A stretch of DNA of 64,000 nt from Sequoia sempervirens (Eukaryota > Streptophyta > Pinopsida > Cupressales > Cupressaceae). Shown here piece by piece: positions 20,964 to 31,589 of the stretch (position 1 is its first letter; every line of letters begins with the position of its first letter). The position numbers and the translations under genes were made by a program. Under the pieces are notes generated by a model. The model did not search any database. It had not been told where the DNA came from and was given only the letters and a program-made list of their open reading frames with translations. The DNA lies in the NCBI GenBank assembly GCA_007258455.2, contig VDFB02270651.1, positions 489,498,711 through 489,562,710 of the forward strand, read 5' to 3'.

Positions 20964-22462
20964 TGATTTGATTAGGATCTAGACTAATTGTATTTGAATG
21001 CTTAACATTTGCAAATCATGTAATCCATATTACATAAACAAAATTAACACATTAACATGTGAATTAAGCGGAAATACAATTCATGCATACATTATTGAAA
21101 TTATGAATTAAAAATTGAAGGTGAAAATAGTGAAATTGAGATGGAAGAAGAGAGAGAGAGAGAGTGCAAACGATCTGATAATGGATTTCACCACAAACGT
21201 GACTACATCTCAAGGTCCACTCCAATAGAGTGAGACTGATCCAATTAATCTCCAAAAACAGAATTAGAATTGCACCAAGAGCACTTCGGCAGCATGACAA
21301 TACTCCGACTTACAAAAAGGCTCAAAATAATCTCCTTAGAAAAATCTCCCTATTCATCTGATTCAAAACTTCACCACCTGGACTTGAAAATTCTGCTTAA
21401 CTCCTAAGAGCATACCTTCCCCCTTTTATAAACAAAATATTCCCAAATTGGTGAAAAACCAACTGATTTGGGAATTTCAACTTAATCTCCCTTACATAGT
21501 AAATATTTTGGAAAAATCCCCCTTATCAAAACAAATCCCCTAAAAAAAAAATAAATTAAATGGTTTCTATGCCCTGTCACATATTACATTTGGGCTTTTC
21601 CTGTTTCCATAAGTTACAACTAATCCTTTTAAAAGGATTATTGTTTTACAACTTGGAGGGAATTCATTAAATTAAGGAGTATTTCGTTTCCAAATTTCCA
21701 CAAAACCATCCAATGCCACTTGTATTTTAAAACCATACAATATACAATGTTGGTTTGAAATTCTTATTTAAAATAGGGGATGACTTTGGTTAGGGCTATT
21801 TACATCCCTTAAAAATAGGGATCAATTTGTTTTCCCTAAAAATAAGGTAGCCTAAAAAATAGCATGATTTTTTTCTTTCTAAATAATGGTGATCCCCTTT
21901 TATAGGGAGGCCCACGTTCTTTTCTTAAGCAAGTGATTTAATTATTAAAATGGAGGGCATGGCTGTTATTAATTTTTTTTTTTTATATATATATATTTTA
22001 AATAAAGCCATGTCCAACAAATTGCTGCCACGTGTAACTTCGGGAAGGAACCATGTGTCACCTCATGATTCATCCATGTCAGCATGATGACGTCTTGCTG
22101 ACGTCATCATTGTATGTTCAAGTCAACCTAGTCAACCACAAGCTTTAACCTTCAATATCTTGCACATACGAGCTCCAATTTGCACAGAACGAACACCATC
22201 GTAAAGCTCTTGCCGAGCTCTTCACGTTGATATCAATTTTGAACACTTTTGGTGACATCAAATTTTGACCTTTTTTTCTTGCCCTGGGCCCTGAGTTGAC
22301 CAATTGTTGACTAGACTTTGACTGGTAATAACTTGGGCTCTCTAGCTCTGTTTGACTCCATTCAAGTTGCTCTGGAATCAGGACATCGAGGTCTTTTTGA
22401 TGGTGCTGAAATTTGGAGTATTGGAAATTCTTCAATTTTTAGTGAAAATATCCCCTAGATCA
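20964..22462 (-). repeat. 5' LTR of element A (right in window)
   Basis: Matches 17282-18779. It carries the right-LTR diagnostic bases shared with the right LTR of copy B: AAACGATCTG where the left LTRs have AAATGATCTG, CTACATCTC where they have CTACGTCTC, and GTCCACTCC where they have GTCCGCTCC. Confidence 0.85.
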
Positions 22463-22467
22463 ATTAA
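22463..22467. repeat. target site duplication, right, element A
   Basis: ATTAA directly after the LTR end GATCA, equal to 17277-17281. Confidence 0.85.
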
Positions 22468-22991
22468 GTAAATCTAAAATGAGAATGCAAAGTAACACAT
22501 GATATGAAAAATAAGTATAAGACTCCATGAAATCTCCAAGCTCCTAAGATAAACCTGCGTAGTAACTTTACTGAAATTGTGGATGATAAATGCAAAGGAA
22601 AGAGGGTGTATTTATAGGGTTTCTCAAGCATTTTGTGAGGTGGCACCTATCAACAATCTATATTATATGCCCCTTCAAGAGATAAATCGGTGAATGTGGG
22701 GATGTTAAAATGAGATGTTGGAATGAGGTGATGTTTTTATGATTATGATGATGATCCAACATTGATTCAGTGAGATTTTGATATCAGAGACGATTTATCT
22801 CTCGAAAGGTCATTGCAAGCTCTTGCTTTGAATAGCACGTTAATTAATTACCACTCCTTTTTGGTAAAAATGAGAGATAAATCCCACCATAATTCCCTCC
22901 ATTTTACCCTTGAAAAGGTAAAAAGTGGTAAAATGGAATTCATTTGCACATTTGGAGTTTGGAGAAGTTGAAGAGTGGAGAGCTTAGAGGA
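22468..22991 (+). other. non-coding leader before the PMD-type frame
   Basis: No coding frame is shared with the matching stretch in B (62749-63272). A TATTTATAG motif at about 22610 followed by GGGTTTCTCAAGC could be a core promoter for the plus-strand frame that opens near 22992; only the motif supports this. Confidence 0.35.
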
Positions 22992-23104
22992 AGATGGTGA
23001 TCCCATACCATAAGCATCGTTTCGAGCGTCTTTGCCAACCTGATCAGCTTGCTGCCTCTAGACCTATGGTACGATTTACGAGAAACCTCTTTTTCAGTCA
23101 TTTT
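22992..23104 (+). pseudogene. possible first exon of the PMD-type gene
   Basis: ATG at 22992 opens MVIPYHKHRFERL, then PDQLAASRPMVRFTRN. Copy B (63275 onward) keeps the frame with only substitutions (MVIPYHKRRFERL, then PDQLATSRPMVQF). A short peptide conserved against this background, upstream of a PMD remnant in the same orientation, suggests an amino-terminal exon or frame start. It stops soon after, before the 73-bp array. Linking it to the PMD pseudogene is inference. Confidence 0.35.
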
Positions 23105-23223
23105 ATTTCCTTTTAGAAGCATTTTGAACATCATAGATAGATGTTTTAGCTTATTAGATGTCATTTATACACTTTTAGGTGATGTTTTTGTCATTTTTGA
23201 GTGTTTTTTAGCATGTTTAAGAT

Positions 23224-23630
23224 TTTTGGTGCCTTTGGGGTCCCAAATGGTGCCTCTTGGAAGCTTCAAAATAAAATTTTCATGTGTTTTAAGAGTTTTG
23301 GTGCCTTTGGGGTCCTAGATGGTGCATCTTGCAAGGTTGAAAATGCTTGTTTTTGGGTATTTTTAGAGTTTTGGGGCCTTTGGGGTCCCAAATGGCACCT
23401 CTTTCAAGCTTGAAAATTCAAGTCTTTGGCCTCTAACAATATTTTGGTGCCTTTGGGATCCCAAGTGGCAACTCTTGTAAGGGTGAAATCAATGTTTTGA
23501 TATTCCAAACACTATTTTGGTGCCTTTGGGGTACCAAATGGCACCTCTTCTAAGCCTTGAAAACCCTGTTTTGAGTTGCAAACTCTATTTTGATGCCTTT
23601 GGGGTCCCAAATGGTGCCTCTTGTTGCCTT
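23224..23630 (+). repeat. six-unit tandem repeat, 73-bp period, copy A
   Basis: Units start at 23224, 23296, 23369, 23442, 23515 and 23588 (spacings 72, 73, 73, 73, 73). Each begins TTTTGGTGCCTTTGGGG, followed by a CC(C)AA and a GGTGCC or GGCACC half. The core TTTGGG-NT-CCCAAA is an inverted repeat in most units, extended by GGTGCC on the left and GGCACC or GGTGCC on the right. The period is not a multiple of three, so it is not a protein repeat. Copy B has the same six units at 63505-63910. Confidence 0.9.
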
Positions 23631-23676
23631 GGAAATTTTTCATATTTGTTGATTTGAGGTGGTTTAGCTTGTCATT

Positions 23677-23885
23677 TTACCCATTTTGTGGGGTGTGATT
23701 AAGGAAATCCCTCAGGGTGATGTTCGCAAGATGTCCTTGAAGCCTAGGAGTCATGAGTTTGTCATGTTTTGGATTGATTTCAGTTAGATTGTGGTACATG
23801 TGTAGTGTTTTATTAATGTTTTGTGTGATGATTTGATTTGATGATGGGTGAGAATCAAATGATAGAACTAGTGTTGTATCAACCT
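23677..23885 (+). other. spacer between the two tandem arrays
   Basis: A T-rich stretch without a supported coding frame. The match to copy B ends at the window edge (B 64000 equals A 23719). Confidence 0.5.
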
Positions 23886-24245
23886 CATGATAGGTGAGGA
23901 ACGATGGGTTGATTGATAGCAGATCATCCTCATGATAGGCGAGGAACGATGGTAGGATTGATAGTAGATCACCTGCATGATAGGCAAGGAATGATGGGTT
24001 GATTGATAGCAGATCATCCTCATTATAGGCAAGGAATGATGTGTTGATTGATAGTAGATTGTCGTCATGATAGGTGAGGAACGATAGTTTGATTGATATC
24101 AAATCATCCTCATGATAGGCAAGGAATGATGGGTTGATTGATAGCAAATCATCCTCATGATAGGTGAGGAATGATAGTTTGAATGATAGCAGATTGTCCT
24201 CATGATAGGCAAGGAATGATGGGTTGATTGATTGAGATGTTGATT
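23886..24245 (+). repeat. eight-unit tandem repeat, exact 45-bp period
   Basis: The landmark CATGATAGG starts at 23886, 23931, 23976, 24021 (CATTATAGG), 24066, 24111, 24156 and 24201, each exactly 45 apart. The unit is roughly CATGATAGG(T/C)(G/A)AGGAA(C/T)GATGGGTTGATTGATAGCAGATCATCCT. Because 45 is divisible by three, the minus strand stays open in more than one frame with a 15-residue repeat (..LLSINPSFLAYHEDD..). No independent evidence for translation exists. Units differ by a few substitutions, and no indels occur. Confidence 0.9.
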
Positions 24246-24344
24246 GTTTTGATTGATTTGATTTGAATGACTACACATTAGCTTGATTGACTGATAATCT
24301 TGATTGAACATGACATTGATTGACTGATTTTTGTTCATGATTAG

Positions 24345-25830
24345 GGAGATCATGGAGATGTACTCCAGTCTTGGGAGTGATTCCCAAAGACCTGGAACAT
24401 GGTCCACTAGTTGTCCTCAACTGACTTAGAGATTATCTCCCATTGTGGGTTGACTTCCTTGTTAAATATTCTGCAATATAGAATCAACAGAGGTTTACTG
24501 ACATCATTGGTAGAGAGATGGCACAGTGAACATAACACGTTTCATTTACCGACTGAAGAGATGATCATGACTCCAAAGGATGTCTATCGTATTCTGTGGA
24601 TCCTAGTAATGGGAGGGATAGTGATCTAGATGATAAGATAGAGTAGGGCAGGATAGCTACATTGTGGAGGTTATGCCGAGATGATCATCTTACGGGCCGA
24701 TGGATTCCTTGGGCATATATGGTTAGTAGATATGATCCTTTTCCATGTGTGCTTTCCAGATTCATTGGTGGATTCCTTTGTCCTAATCGTAGGTCAAAGG
24801 TATTTTTAGCAGGTTGGGGTCATGTGTTATCGTGGATGACACTTGATAGTACTAGATATGCATGGGCTCATGCATGTTAGCCCACTTATACTAATATTGC
24901 ACAAGGTTGTTTATTACGGGGTGATGAGCCTATCATGTGGTGTCACATTACTGTAGACCTAGCCATGGGAGCATATAGTTGTTACTCGACCCATGGGAGA
25001 GAGACATCGACCACCAGGGAGACCCTATGTTTTTACTTTTAGCAGTCCACATGTCCAACATAAGTTGGGCAAGGTTTCCCATTGGATGCGTGCTCTAGAT
25101 GATTTGGAGACTATCACATGGTGCCCGTACTTGGATTGTGAGCAGTGGTGAGAGGATGAGCTAGAGATGCCATATATGTTATTATCCTTCTATCTGATTG
25201 GGTAGTTCTAAACATGTTGTGCTTGAGCGATACCTGTATCTACGAGTATGTCGATAGTTTGGATGGGTTCAGGGGATGCCCCTGTGAGTTTCCCATTATG
25301 CATGGTGATGACAAGATGTTTTAGAGTGGGGCCCCTGTGTATCATATGAGGCAGCTTATATAGAGTACTATACCTTGACACTAGGTTTATGGGATTATGT
25401 TCTATATATTACAGATGTTGGGATGACCAAGGATTATTCAGAGTTCTTCCACACACATCCCTTTCCTAGATTTACTCATCCAGAGGATCTAGTACCGCTA
25501 GTTGATGGAGAGGGAGGAGATGATGGTGGGGAGGGTGTTTGCAAAGGTGATTATGGTAGTGTAGAGGGTGGTTATAGAGGTGATGGTGGTGTAGAGGGTG
25601 GTGGGGAGAGCGATGATGGTGCAGTGGGTGGTGGGGAGAGTGATGCTGGTGCAGATGAGAGTCATTCATTTTATTTTTGTAGTTCTGAGGTACTAGAGGA
25701 GTGTTACCATAGCTCAAGCGATGCTTCCGAGGATTCGGATTGGGATACCCTGTCATCAGCAATCGTCATAGATAGCAGCTTTGTAGGTAGATGTTTAGTC
25801 ATTTCAGAGTGAGATAGTGCAGGCTTGAGC
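24345..25830 (+). pseudogene. plant mobile domain (PMD, aminotransferase-like) gene, decayed
   Basis: Plus-strand frames read GLLTSLVERWHSEHNTFHL then PTEEMIMTPKDVYRIL (24411-24629), and after a frame change VLSRFIGGFLCPNRRSKVF..WGHVLSWM (24662-24880), then GCLLRGDEP and a ..ERYLYLRVCR.FGWVQGMP segment near 25225-25280. This is the order of the PMD fold: a Trp-rich first half, then the ..GG.LFP.. helix, then the closing ..R..R.FG.VQ.IP motif. PMD proteins occur as host genes (MAIL1/MAIN group) and as passengers of plant transposons. At least three frameshifts or stops break it. The tail (25375-25812) is acidic and Gly-rich (..GGGESDDGAVGGGESDAG..), a low-complexity C-terminus. The gene is dead. 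Confidence 0.7.
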
Positions 25831-26719
25831 ATAGATTGTGTCCCTTCAGGATGAGTTAGGGTAGTGTCGGGCATAGATTGATATTTTGACAACTGATAGA
25901 GTGACATATAGGCAATAAATACAATAGTTGTAGGCATAGATGATCATACTTACTTCAGAGAGGGATTCCTTTAGACACCAGACAGAGTAGGCTGAGGCCA
26001 TTTCCAAGAGGATACAACAAATGACACCATTTTCAGGTATAACTAATTTATTTAGAGAGATCTAACACATTTCTCAAGAGTTGCAATTTTATAGAGGTAA
26101 ATATCGTGAGTTCGTTCCTTCCCCCTGAGCGACGAGAGTTTTGTACAGTCTCATTCTTGAAGATCTCCTTCTTGGACTGTTAGCATGGGTGTCACACAAC
26201 CATTTCCTTTAAATAAGAGAGATCCAGGTCCAGGATCGTCAGGTAGAGGAGGTACTAGTTCCATGAGAGCAACAACATCTGGTGGCTAGAGCTCAACATA
26301 GCATTTTTTGATGTTCCTTGGACATTGTGTATACACTTTTTGTGAGATTGAGGATGTGTTTCCAATGATACAGTGCCCTTTTGGATTTTGATGTATCTCA
26401 TCCTACTTTTGGATATCCTTGTACACATGGACATTATGAAATTTTTGATGATATATGATATGCAGAGGTGATTATGATCTAAATGTTGATATGCATTTGA
26501 TTTCCCTATTATGATATGAATGCCATAAATTTATTTAATTTCTATGTGATGATAACATGATTAGGCAATGTGATGAATGTATTTATGATTATGCAATGTG
26601 ATGTGATTTATTACGATTATGCAATGTGATCTGATGATTATGATTATGCAACATGATGTGATGATTATGATTATGTAATGTAATTGAATGTGCACGACTT
26701 CAAATGGTCAGGGCCTTAA
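25831..26719 (+). other. non-coding sequence with GATTATGCAATGTGATG-type short repeats
   Basis: No supported gene. Between about 26550 and 26700 the words GATTATGCAATGTGATG and ATGATTATGATTATG recur irregularly. 26215-26295 (plus) has a GSGRGGTSS-like Gly/Ser/Arg-rich reading that may be the far end of the PMD frame. Confidence 0.4.
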
Positions 26720-26850
26720 GCTTAAATGAGTGAGTCTGTCCAACTTCCAAAAGTAGTGGGAATAGTACAGTAAATTGATCTTTTAGGCTTCATAACTCTA
26801 AAAAATTTCCCAAATTTCTTGGAAATCTAAAGAGACTCACTTATTTAAGC
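26720..26850. mobile_element. small inverted-repeat element (131 bp), MITE-like
   Basis: Left end GCTTAAATGAGTGAGTCT (26720-26737) and right end AGACTCACTTATTTAAGC (26833-26850) are inverted copies matching at 17 of 18 bases. A TTAA precedes the left end; a matching duplication on the right is not clear. No coding capacity. Could instead be a simple foldback. Confidence 0.45.
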
Positions 26851-28774
26851 ATAGTGGATGACATGATTTTGATTTTGGAAATGATATACAATGTATGTCC
26901 TTTATTATTTTCTTTTGTATTTTCTGATGCAAATATTATGACAGAATGTATGAATTTAAATGAGATGAGAATGTTTTCTAAGATATGCAAATGATGATGC
27001 AACTGATCTGCGACTAAATGAGAATGATGTGTTTTTGGTTAATGTTTAGTGTACTCAATCCATTAATAATAGAGATGACACCATTGTGAAATTGTTTTAG
27101 CATTGAAAAACCCCATAAATACACATGCAATACTAAGATGAATGCAGTCTAACTTAACTATGCAAATCTCATATTCAAAAGTTGTCATTTATATTAACCA
27201 TTTTTTTGTGCTCTTTATCATCATTGGGCCTTTAAAATGTTGAAAGTGAGTACAAGAATCAATGGAATAGTTTAGACCAAGATGACTTGAGCACTACTTT
27301 CATGATGTTTTAAAATTGCAAGTTAACACAAGCATCTAAGTATAATTAAACCGAGATGACTTGAGCATTACTTGCATAAACAGGCAAGAGTTAATATTTT
27401 TCCTATGCCAATTCAGAATGTCATCGGTGATACTTTTTAGTGCACGCCTCGTGACAACTTGCATAGTAATAATGATAAACTCACAGACAATAGACAAATA
27501 AAAATCATACTCCTTCCTTGCTCCTCTAGTTCGATACATCATCGAGGACTCGAGAGATATGATATCAAAAATCAAAGTAGAACAATTTGAACTTTCATGT
27601 TTAATGTGATAAATCCTTGATTTAGAAAGATTAAATCATCCATTTGAAGTTTGTGTTTGTAAGGTTGATCCGATGACTGTTTGCCTGTTGGTTCAAGCTC
27701 ATAGTTTAGTTTCCCCTAGTGAGTGTGGGATTTTTCCTCTAGTCCAGGGTGAGACACGACCATGATGACCAAGACCTAACCTAAAGACCTATCCTAGGGG
27801 CATCGGGGGCTGATCAATAGATTAGCCTTGCCTATGTTATACACGCAGAGACCACATAGTTCGATTGAAGACATGACCAAGATTTACAAGATGAAAATAT
27901 GAATAGAACGAAAATCCTAAAAGATTGACCTATATGTCTCGGGGGATAATCAAAGATCACCCTTGCCTATGTTCAAAGCTCAGAGACGATGTAGTTCAAA
28001 TGAAGACTATGTTTTTGACCTATTTTTTGATTTTGACATGTTTTGAATGTTTTTGGGATTTTGCTATGTTTTGAATTTTTTTGGGATTTTGATATGTTTT
28101 GAATGTTTTTGGGATTTTGGATTTTCTGACCTTGAGAATGTGCAAGAATTTGATCTAATGTAGGACATTCCTACAGTGTGATACGATAAGACAAACTAAT
28201 TTTTAGAATGGGCTGAGTAATACTAGGGGATACCATGATACAAACACTGGATCAAGCCATGATGTGAAGATGGAAGCACAATGGATGAATGATGCAGATC
28301 AAGTCATGTAGCCGAAGATAGATGGATGAATGATATGATATGATCGATTGAAGGAACAAGATGCCCCACAATAGAGATAATGCAACCATGGATAAATGAT
28401 AGATCAAAATGAAAGATTCATTACAAAACATGTAACACAAGCAACATATCTTTTGTCAAAAGATGATAATGGTTGATTGATTATGATGCCAAGAATGATT
28501 GATTCCATAAGGCATGGTGATGATAAGTACTTAGGATCACTGATTTCCTCTAAGTATGATAAGATTGTTGATTGTTGATGATTGATTGACAAAAGGTATG
28601 AGGATTGGATAATATTTTATAGCTAGGCTCAAATATGATTTGCATGATAAGATTCAAGGTTGCAAAGGGACATGATGACATGGATTTTGATAAGCTAGGA
28701 GATATGGAATGGAAGAAATCAAGGATAATGATAATGAATGGGATGATCAAGATCAACTAGATAAGCCATGATCC
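26851..28774. other. mostly non-coding stretch with short tandem duplications
   Basis: Three copies of a 28-bp unit starting TGTTTTGAATG are at 28039, 28067 and 28095. Two related segments ending CCTTGCCTATGTT lie near 27802 and 27939. A minus-strand frame at 27575-27336 (79 residues, with EYDFYLSIVCEFIIITMQVV) has protein-like composition but no recognised family and no ATG start. Minus-strand frames at 28252-28756 reflect GATGAT-rich sequence. Confidence 0.4.
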
Positions 28775-29365
28775 CTTAATAGTGGTTTATAATTTTTGGC
28801 CGAACTGGACACTGAAATAATTTTTTTTAACTAAATCTTCACTTTCGGGCACCTATACCGGCTAAACCGTGAGGAATTTGAAGATGATGCAAACTAGAGT
28901 TTCATGAAATTTTGTCTGTAGATTCTAAATATATTTTTTCAAATTTTTTTGAATCATATTGCACTTCTTTTTCCATCTCCCTCGAAAACTAGTTTTTTTC
29001 AGAAAACAACATTTTTAAAAAGTGACGCTCACTGTATAATGCATAACTATTTTTTCATGAAGGATAAAATTATAATTCTTTCGAATTTAGATTTGTAACT
29101 TTGTTATCTAGTGCTTCCACTTGGTTAGATAGTTTTTTATTGAATATTTTTTCTTTAATCATGTTTCAAAGTCAAACCAATTACAATTCAGACATAGCAC
29201 GACCATATAATGCGTAACTTTTTTTGTACGTATTAAAATTAAATTTTACTTTTTTTTTTTGGATCAAGGACTTCAATATCTAGTGCAATCATATTTTTCA
29301 ATTTTTTTTTTAATAATCTGCTACTTTTCCACATGTGTAGAACAGAGAGCTTGATTTTTGGTGAA
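28775..29365 (+). repeat. dispersed repeat R1, full-length copy
   Basis: Aligns with 52750-53335 along about 590 bases, sharing GGCACCTATACCGGCTAAAC-type and CATGTGTAGAA..AGAGAGCTTGATTTTTGG-type blocks. No coding frame. The alignment weakens after 29365, but both flanks then carry GGTTTG..CAAACC palindromes (29620-29631 here). Confidence 0.7.
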
Positions 29366-29802
29366 AAAACTACATTCACTAGAAATAAAAAATAAATATA
29401 ATAATTAAATTAAATTTATTTAAATTTATACTTTTTGGGAAGCTTATAATAAGGACTACATACTTACAAAAAATAAATTTTAAGTAAATTCATTTGATCC
29501 CCCAAAAGGTAAATCAAAAGTGGTTTTTTATCAGCATTTTGATAGGTCTAAAGGAGACTCAGTTATAGGTATGGTTTAAAACTAGCAGGGTTCTATCCAA
29601 GGGGGTTTGATCTAAGGTAGTTTGATCAAACCCTCTTCAATAAGAATGATTTAAATGGAAAATTTTAATGCTAGAATCATCATAATTTCTAAAAATATGT
29701 GATTTTAGCAAAAATTAGTTCCTCCCAAAAATTGTAAATCAGCTTTGTGGGATCACCCTAAGATATAAACACAAGGACTAAGTACTTTGCTCCCATTCCT
29801 CA
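29366..29802. other. AT-rich sequence with a GTTTGATCAAAC palindrome
   Basis: GTTTGATCAAAC (29620-29631) is a perfect 12-base palindrome near a GGGGGTTTGATC half-site (29601-29612). Otherwise nothing recognised. Confidence 0.45.
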
Positions 29803-30162
29803 TCAAGACCAAGAACGAGAAGAAAGGATGTATTTAGAAAGATAAGGTGAAGGATATGGTACAGAAGATATGGATAACACGTATAGGATAAGATACGTGA
29901 TGTTCAAGAAGATCATTAATGTTTTCAAGACCAAAGGTGGAAAAGTAAGGAATGAGCATAAAAGGGATAATGACCATGAATGATAAGATGGATGAAGCTT
30001 GTCCCTAAGTGTAGAGTGGAAGAGGAATATTGAAGATAGGATATGGATGATAGGGAGATGGAAGAAGGAATTAAGAATCAAGTTTCACAACCAAATATCT
30101 CTTGAATACATTCTCTAATAAACCATGGCAATAAAAAATTGGACTCCTAAATGTTGGCAGAT

Positions 30163-30631
30163 TTAGGGTATGATGGGATAATGGATAGGAGGTTGAAAGG
30201 TTTGTTGATGGATATATGGAAAGGATGGAAAGATCAACATTGGTACACACCTTGAAGGGTGATGAAGTGATGGAGGAAAAATGGATTTGGAGGGTGATAG
30301 GCTTTTATATGGAAGATTGGAGGAAGCTTTTGGATTAGCAAATTTGAGTGTCGATTTAGATTTCATTGCTTCTATGAGACGTTTTTGAATCCACATGATT
30401 TTTAATTTTGATATTTGATTTGTTGGCCATTTTGGCCTTTGATATTTTTCTCTTTGATTTATAGACCTTTGTGGTATTGGAAATTTTTCTTTTTTCTTTG
30501 ATGGGCCTTTGTGGCTTTTTTGATTTTTCCTTTGATTTTGGATCAAATTTTCTTTTATTTTTGCATGCCTCTTCGAGGAGACACGTTGATCCTTTGATGC
30601 ATGTGAATTTTGATATGGAAGATTTTGTCAT
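30163..30631 (-). pseudogene. Lys/Ser/Pro-rich remnant downstream of the G-patch region
   Basis: Two overlapping minus-strand frames (30163-30546, 30356-30631) are rich in Lys, Ser and Pro, with ..KSKEKSKKPQRPIKEKRK.. type composition. No domain is recognised. They may be the decayed continuation of the element polyprotein or only biased DNA. Confidence 0.25.
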
Positions 30632-31134
30632 TTGGCACCCAAATTGCTTCCATGAGAAATAGGAGAGATTGATGGAGATGAATGGTATGGAGGTATCATG
30701 GATGAGTTGTTGGTGGTAGAATTTTGAAAGGGCATCAAGGATGTGTGCCTTTGTTGTTCTTGAGGAATAGGATATGGACCTAGGACAACGGGAAGGTTTG
30801 ATGAACTAGGATGAGGACCTACGATAGATGGAAGGTTTGGTGGATTAGGATGAGGACCTAAGATAGATGGTAGGTTTGATGGACTAGGAAACTTAGGTGT
30901 ATAACCAAGGCCATGGTAATATGGGTTTTCTTGAGAAAAAAGGGGTTCTATGATACCTTGTTCATGAAGGCCTAATCCTTTTCCTTTGTAGTTCATACTT
31001 TGACACATTCGTTTACCATTGGGATATGTGTTGTTTGTGAAACAAGATGCGAGTCCATTTTGATGAGGATTTGATATGGATGAAAGGATAGGTGTTGGAA
31101 GTAAACCAGAGTGGATGAAGGTGGAGGATCCCAA
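30628..31134 (-). pseudogene. gypsy polyprotein fragment with G-patch-like motif and 13-residue repeats
   Basis: A 168-residue minus-strand frame. Near the middle it reads MCQSMNYKGKGLGLHEQG, then IIEPL and HGLGYTP, resembling the G-patch (M..MGY..G.GLG...QG) found after the protease in some plant gypsy polyproteins; the W element at 41697-41835 has a comparable segment. It is followed by three 13-residue repeats: NLPSILGPHPNPP, NLPSIVGPHPSSS, NLPVVLGPYPIPQ (39 bp each). G-patch domains bind RNA. The role here is inferred from family knowledge. Confidence 0.55.
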
Positions 31135-31137
31135 TTT

Positions 31138-31500
31138 CTAGGTGTGGGGTTCAAGGATAGCTTGCATAGGTGTGATAGGATCTTTCCATGGGGATGATGG
31201 GGTATTTTTATCTTGACTTGGAAGAGGATCATGAGGTGTGGGAGATGGAGTAACTTGCTCTTCATTAGGTACAAAATCATCTTGTAGTGGTGTGAAAGGC
31301 ATATCTTGATCTTGAGAAGGATGAATATCCTCATGGAATGAAGCGATATTCTCAGATGGAAGCATATCTTGATCTTGACTAGGAAGGGAATCATGAGATT
31401 TTGTAGAAAGCATATCTTGATCATCTAGCGATAGGACATCACTAGATAGGATGGAAGAATTATCATGCTCTTGGGATGCAATGGAATCTTGAGTTGGCAT
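31138..31500 (-). pseudogene. Ser/Gln/Asp-rich linker of the minus-strand element
   Basis: A 120-residue frame with the repeated word SQDQDM (for example LPSQDQDMLPSEN and HPSQDQDMPF). It is in the same orientation as, and directly upstream of, the G-patch fragment, separated by one stop. It is a low-complexity polyprotein spacer, with no catalytic motif. Confidence 0.45.
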
Positions 31501-31589
31501 GGATTCATTAGATGTGGTGGAAGGAGGACTTGGAAGGATTCATTAGATTAGACATGGATTCATTATTGCAATGTAATTTATTCTATTAT

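Larger units (their letters stand above)
17282..22462 (-). mobile_element. complete non-autonomous gag-protease LTR retrotransposon, copy A
   Basis: The element reads on the minus strand. Left LTR 17282-18779 and right LTR 20964-22462 (about 1.5 kb each) flank a 2.2 kb interior. A primer binding site (20951-20961) sits next to the right LTR and polypurine tracts next to the left LTR. ATTAA flanks both ends. The interior holds a gag, a CCHC-type zinc knuckle and an aspartic protease, but no reverse transcriptase, RNase H or integrase. Its size and content resemble the non-autonomous TR-GAG class of plant LTR elements. It would have depended on a partner element for reverse transcription and integration. 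Shared stops with copy B show it was already dead before the block was duplicated. Confidence 0.9.
11175..23719 (+). repeat. segmental duplication, copy A
   Basis: The block matches 49180-64000 in the same order and orientation. It contains LTR family G, the LINE RNase H remnant, non-coding sequence, a dispersed repeat, a W LTR remnant, a complete LTR element and the 73-bp array. Offsets are about 37.97 kb at the left and 40.28-40.31 kb at the right. The difference comes from an A-only segment (13333-14178) and a 3.08 kb segment present only in B. A direct 69-base spot check (18841 against 59123) shows 4 substitutions. The match continues to the window end, so the right limit in A is a minimum. 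Confidence 0.9.

Noticed and set aside
23224..24245. CRISPR-like array
   Set aside because: Repeats are contiguous without unique spacers of constant length, and the window is a plant nuclear sequence.
23677..24407. Overlapping minus-strand frames with a 15-residue repeat (LLSINPSFLAYHEDD type)
   Set aside because: The 45-bp array keeps several frames open at once; there is no start, domain or second genome copy in view to support translation.
25472..25762. His/Pro-rich minus-strand frame
   Set aside because: Shadow of the Gly/Asp-rich plus-strand tail of the PMD pseudogene.
30471..30662. Phe/Asp-rich plus-strand frame
   Set aside because: Antisense of the Lys/Ser-rich minus-strand remnant.
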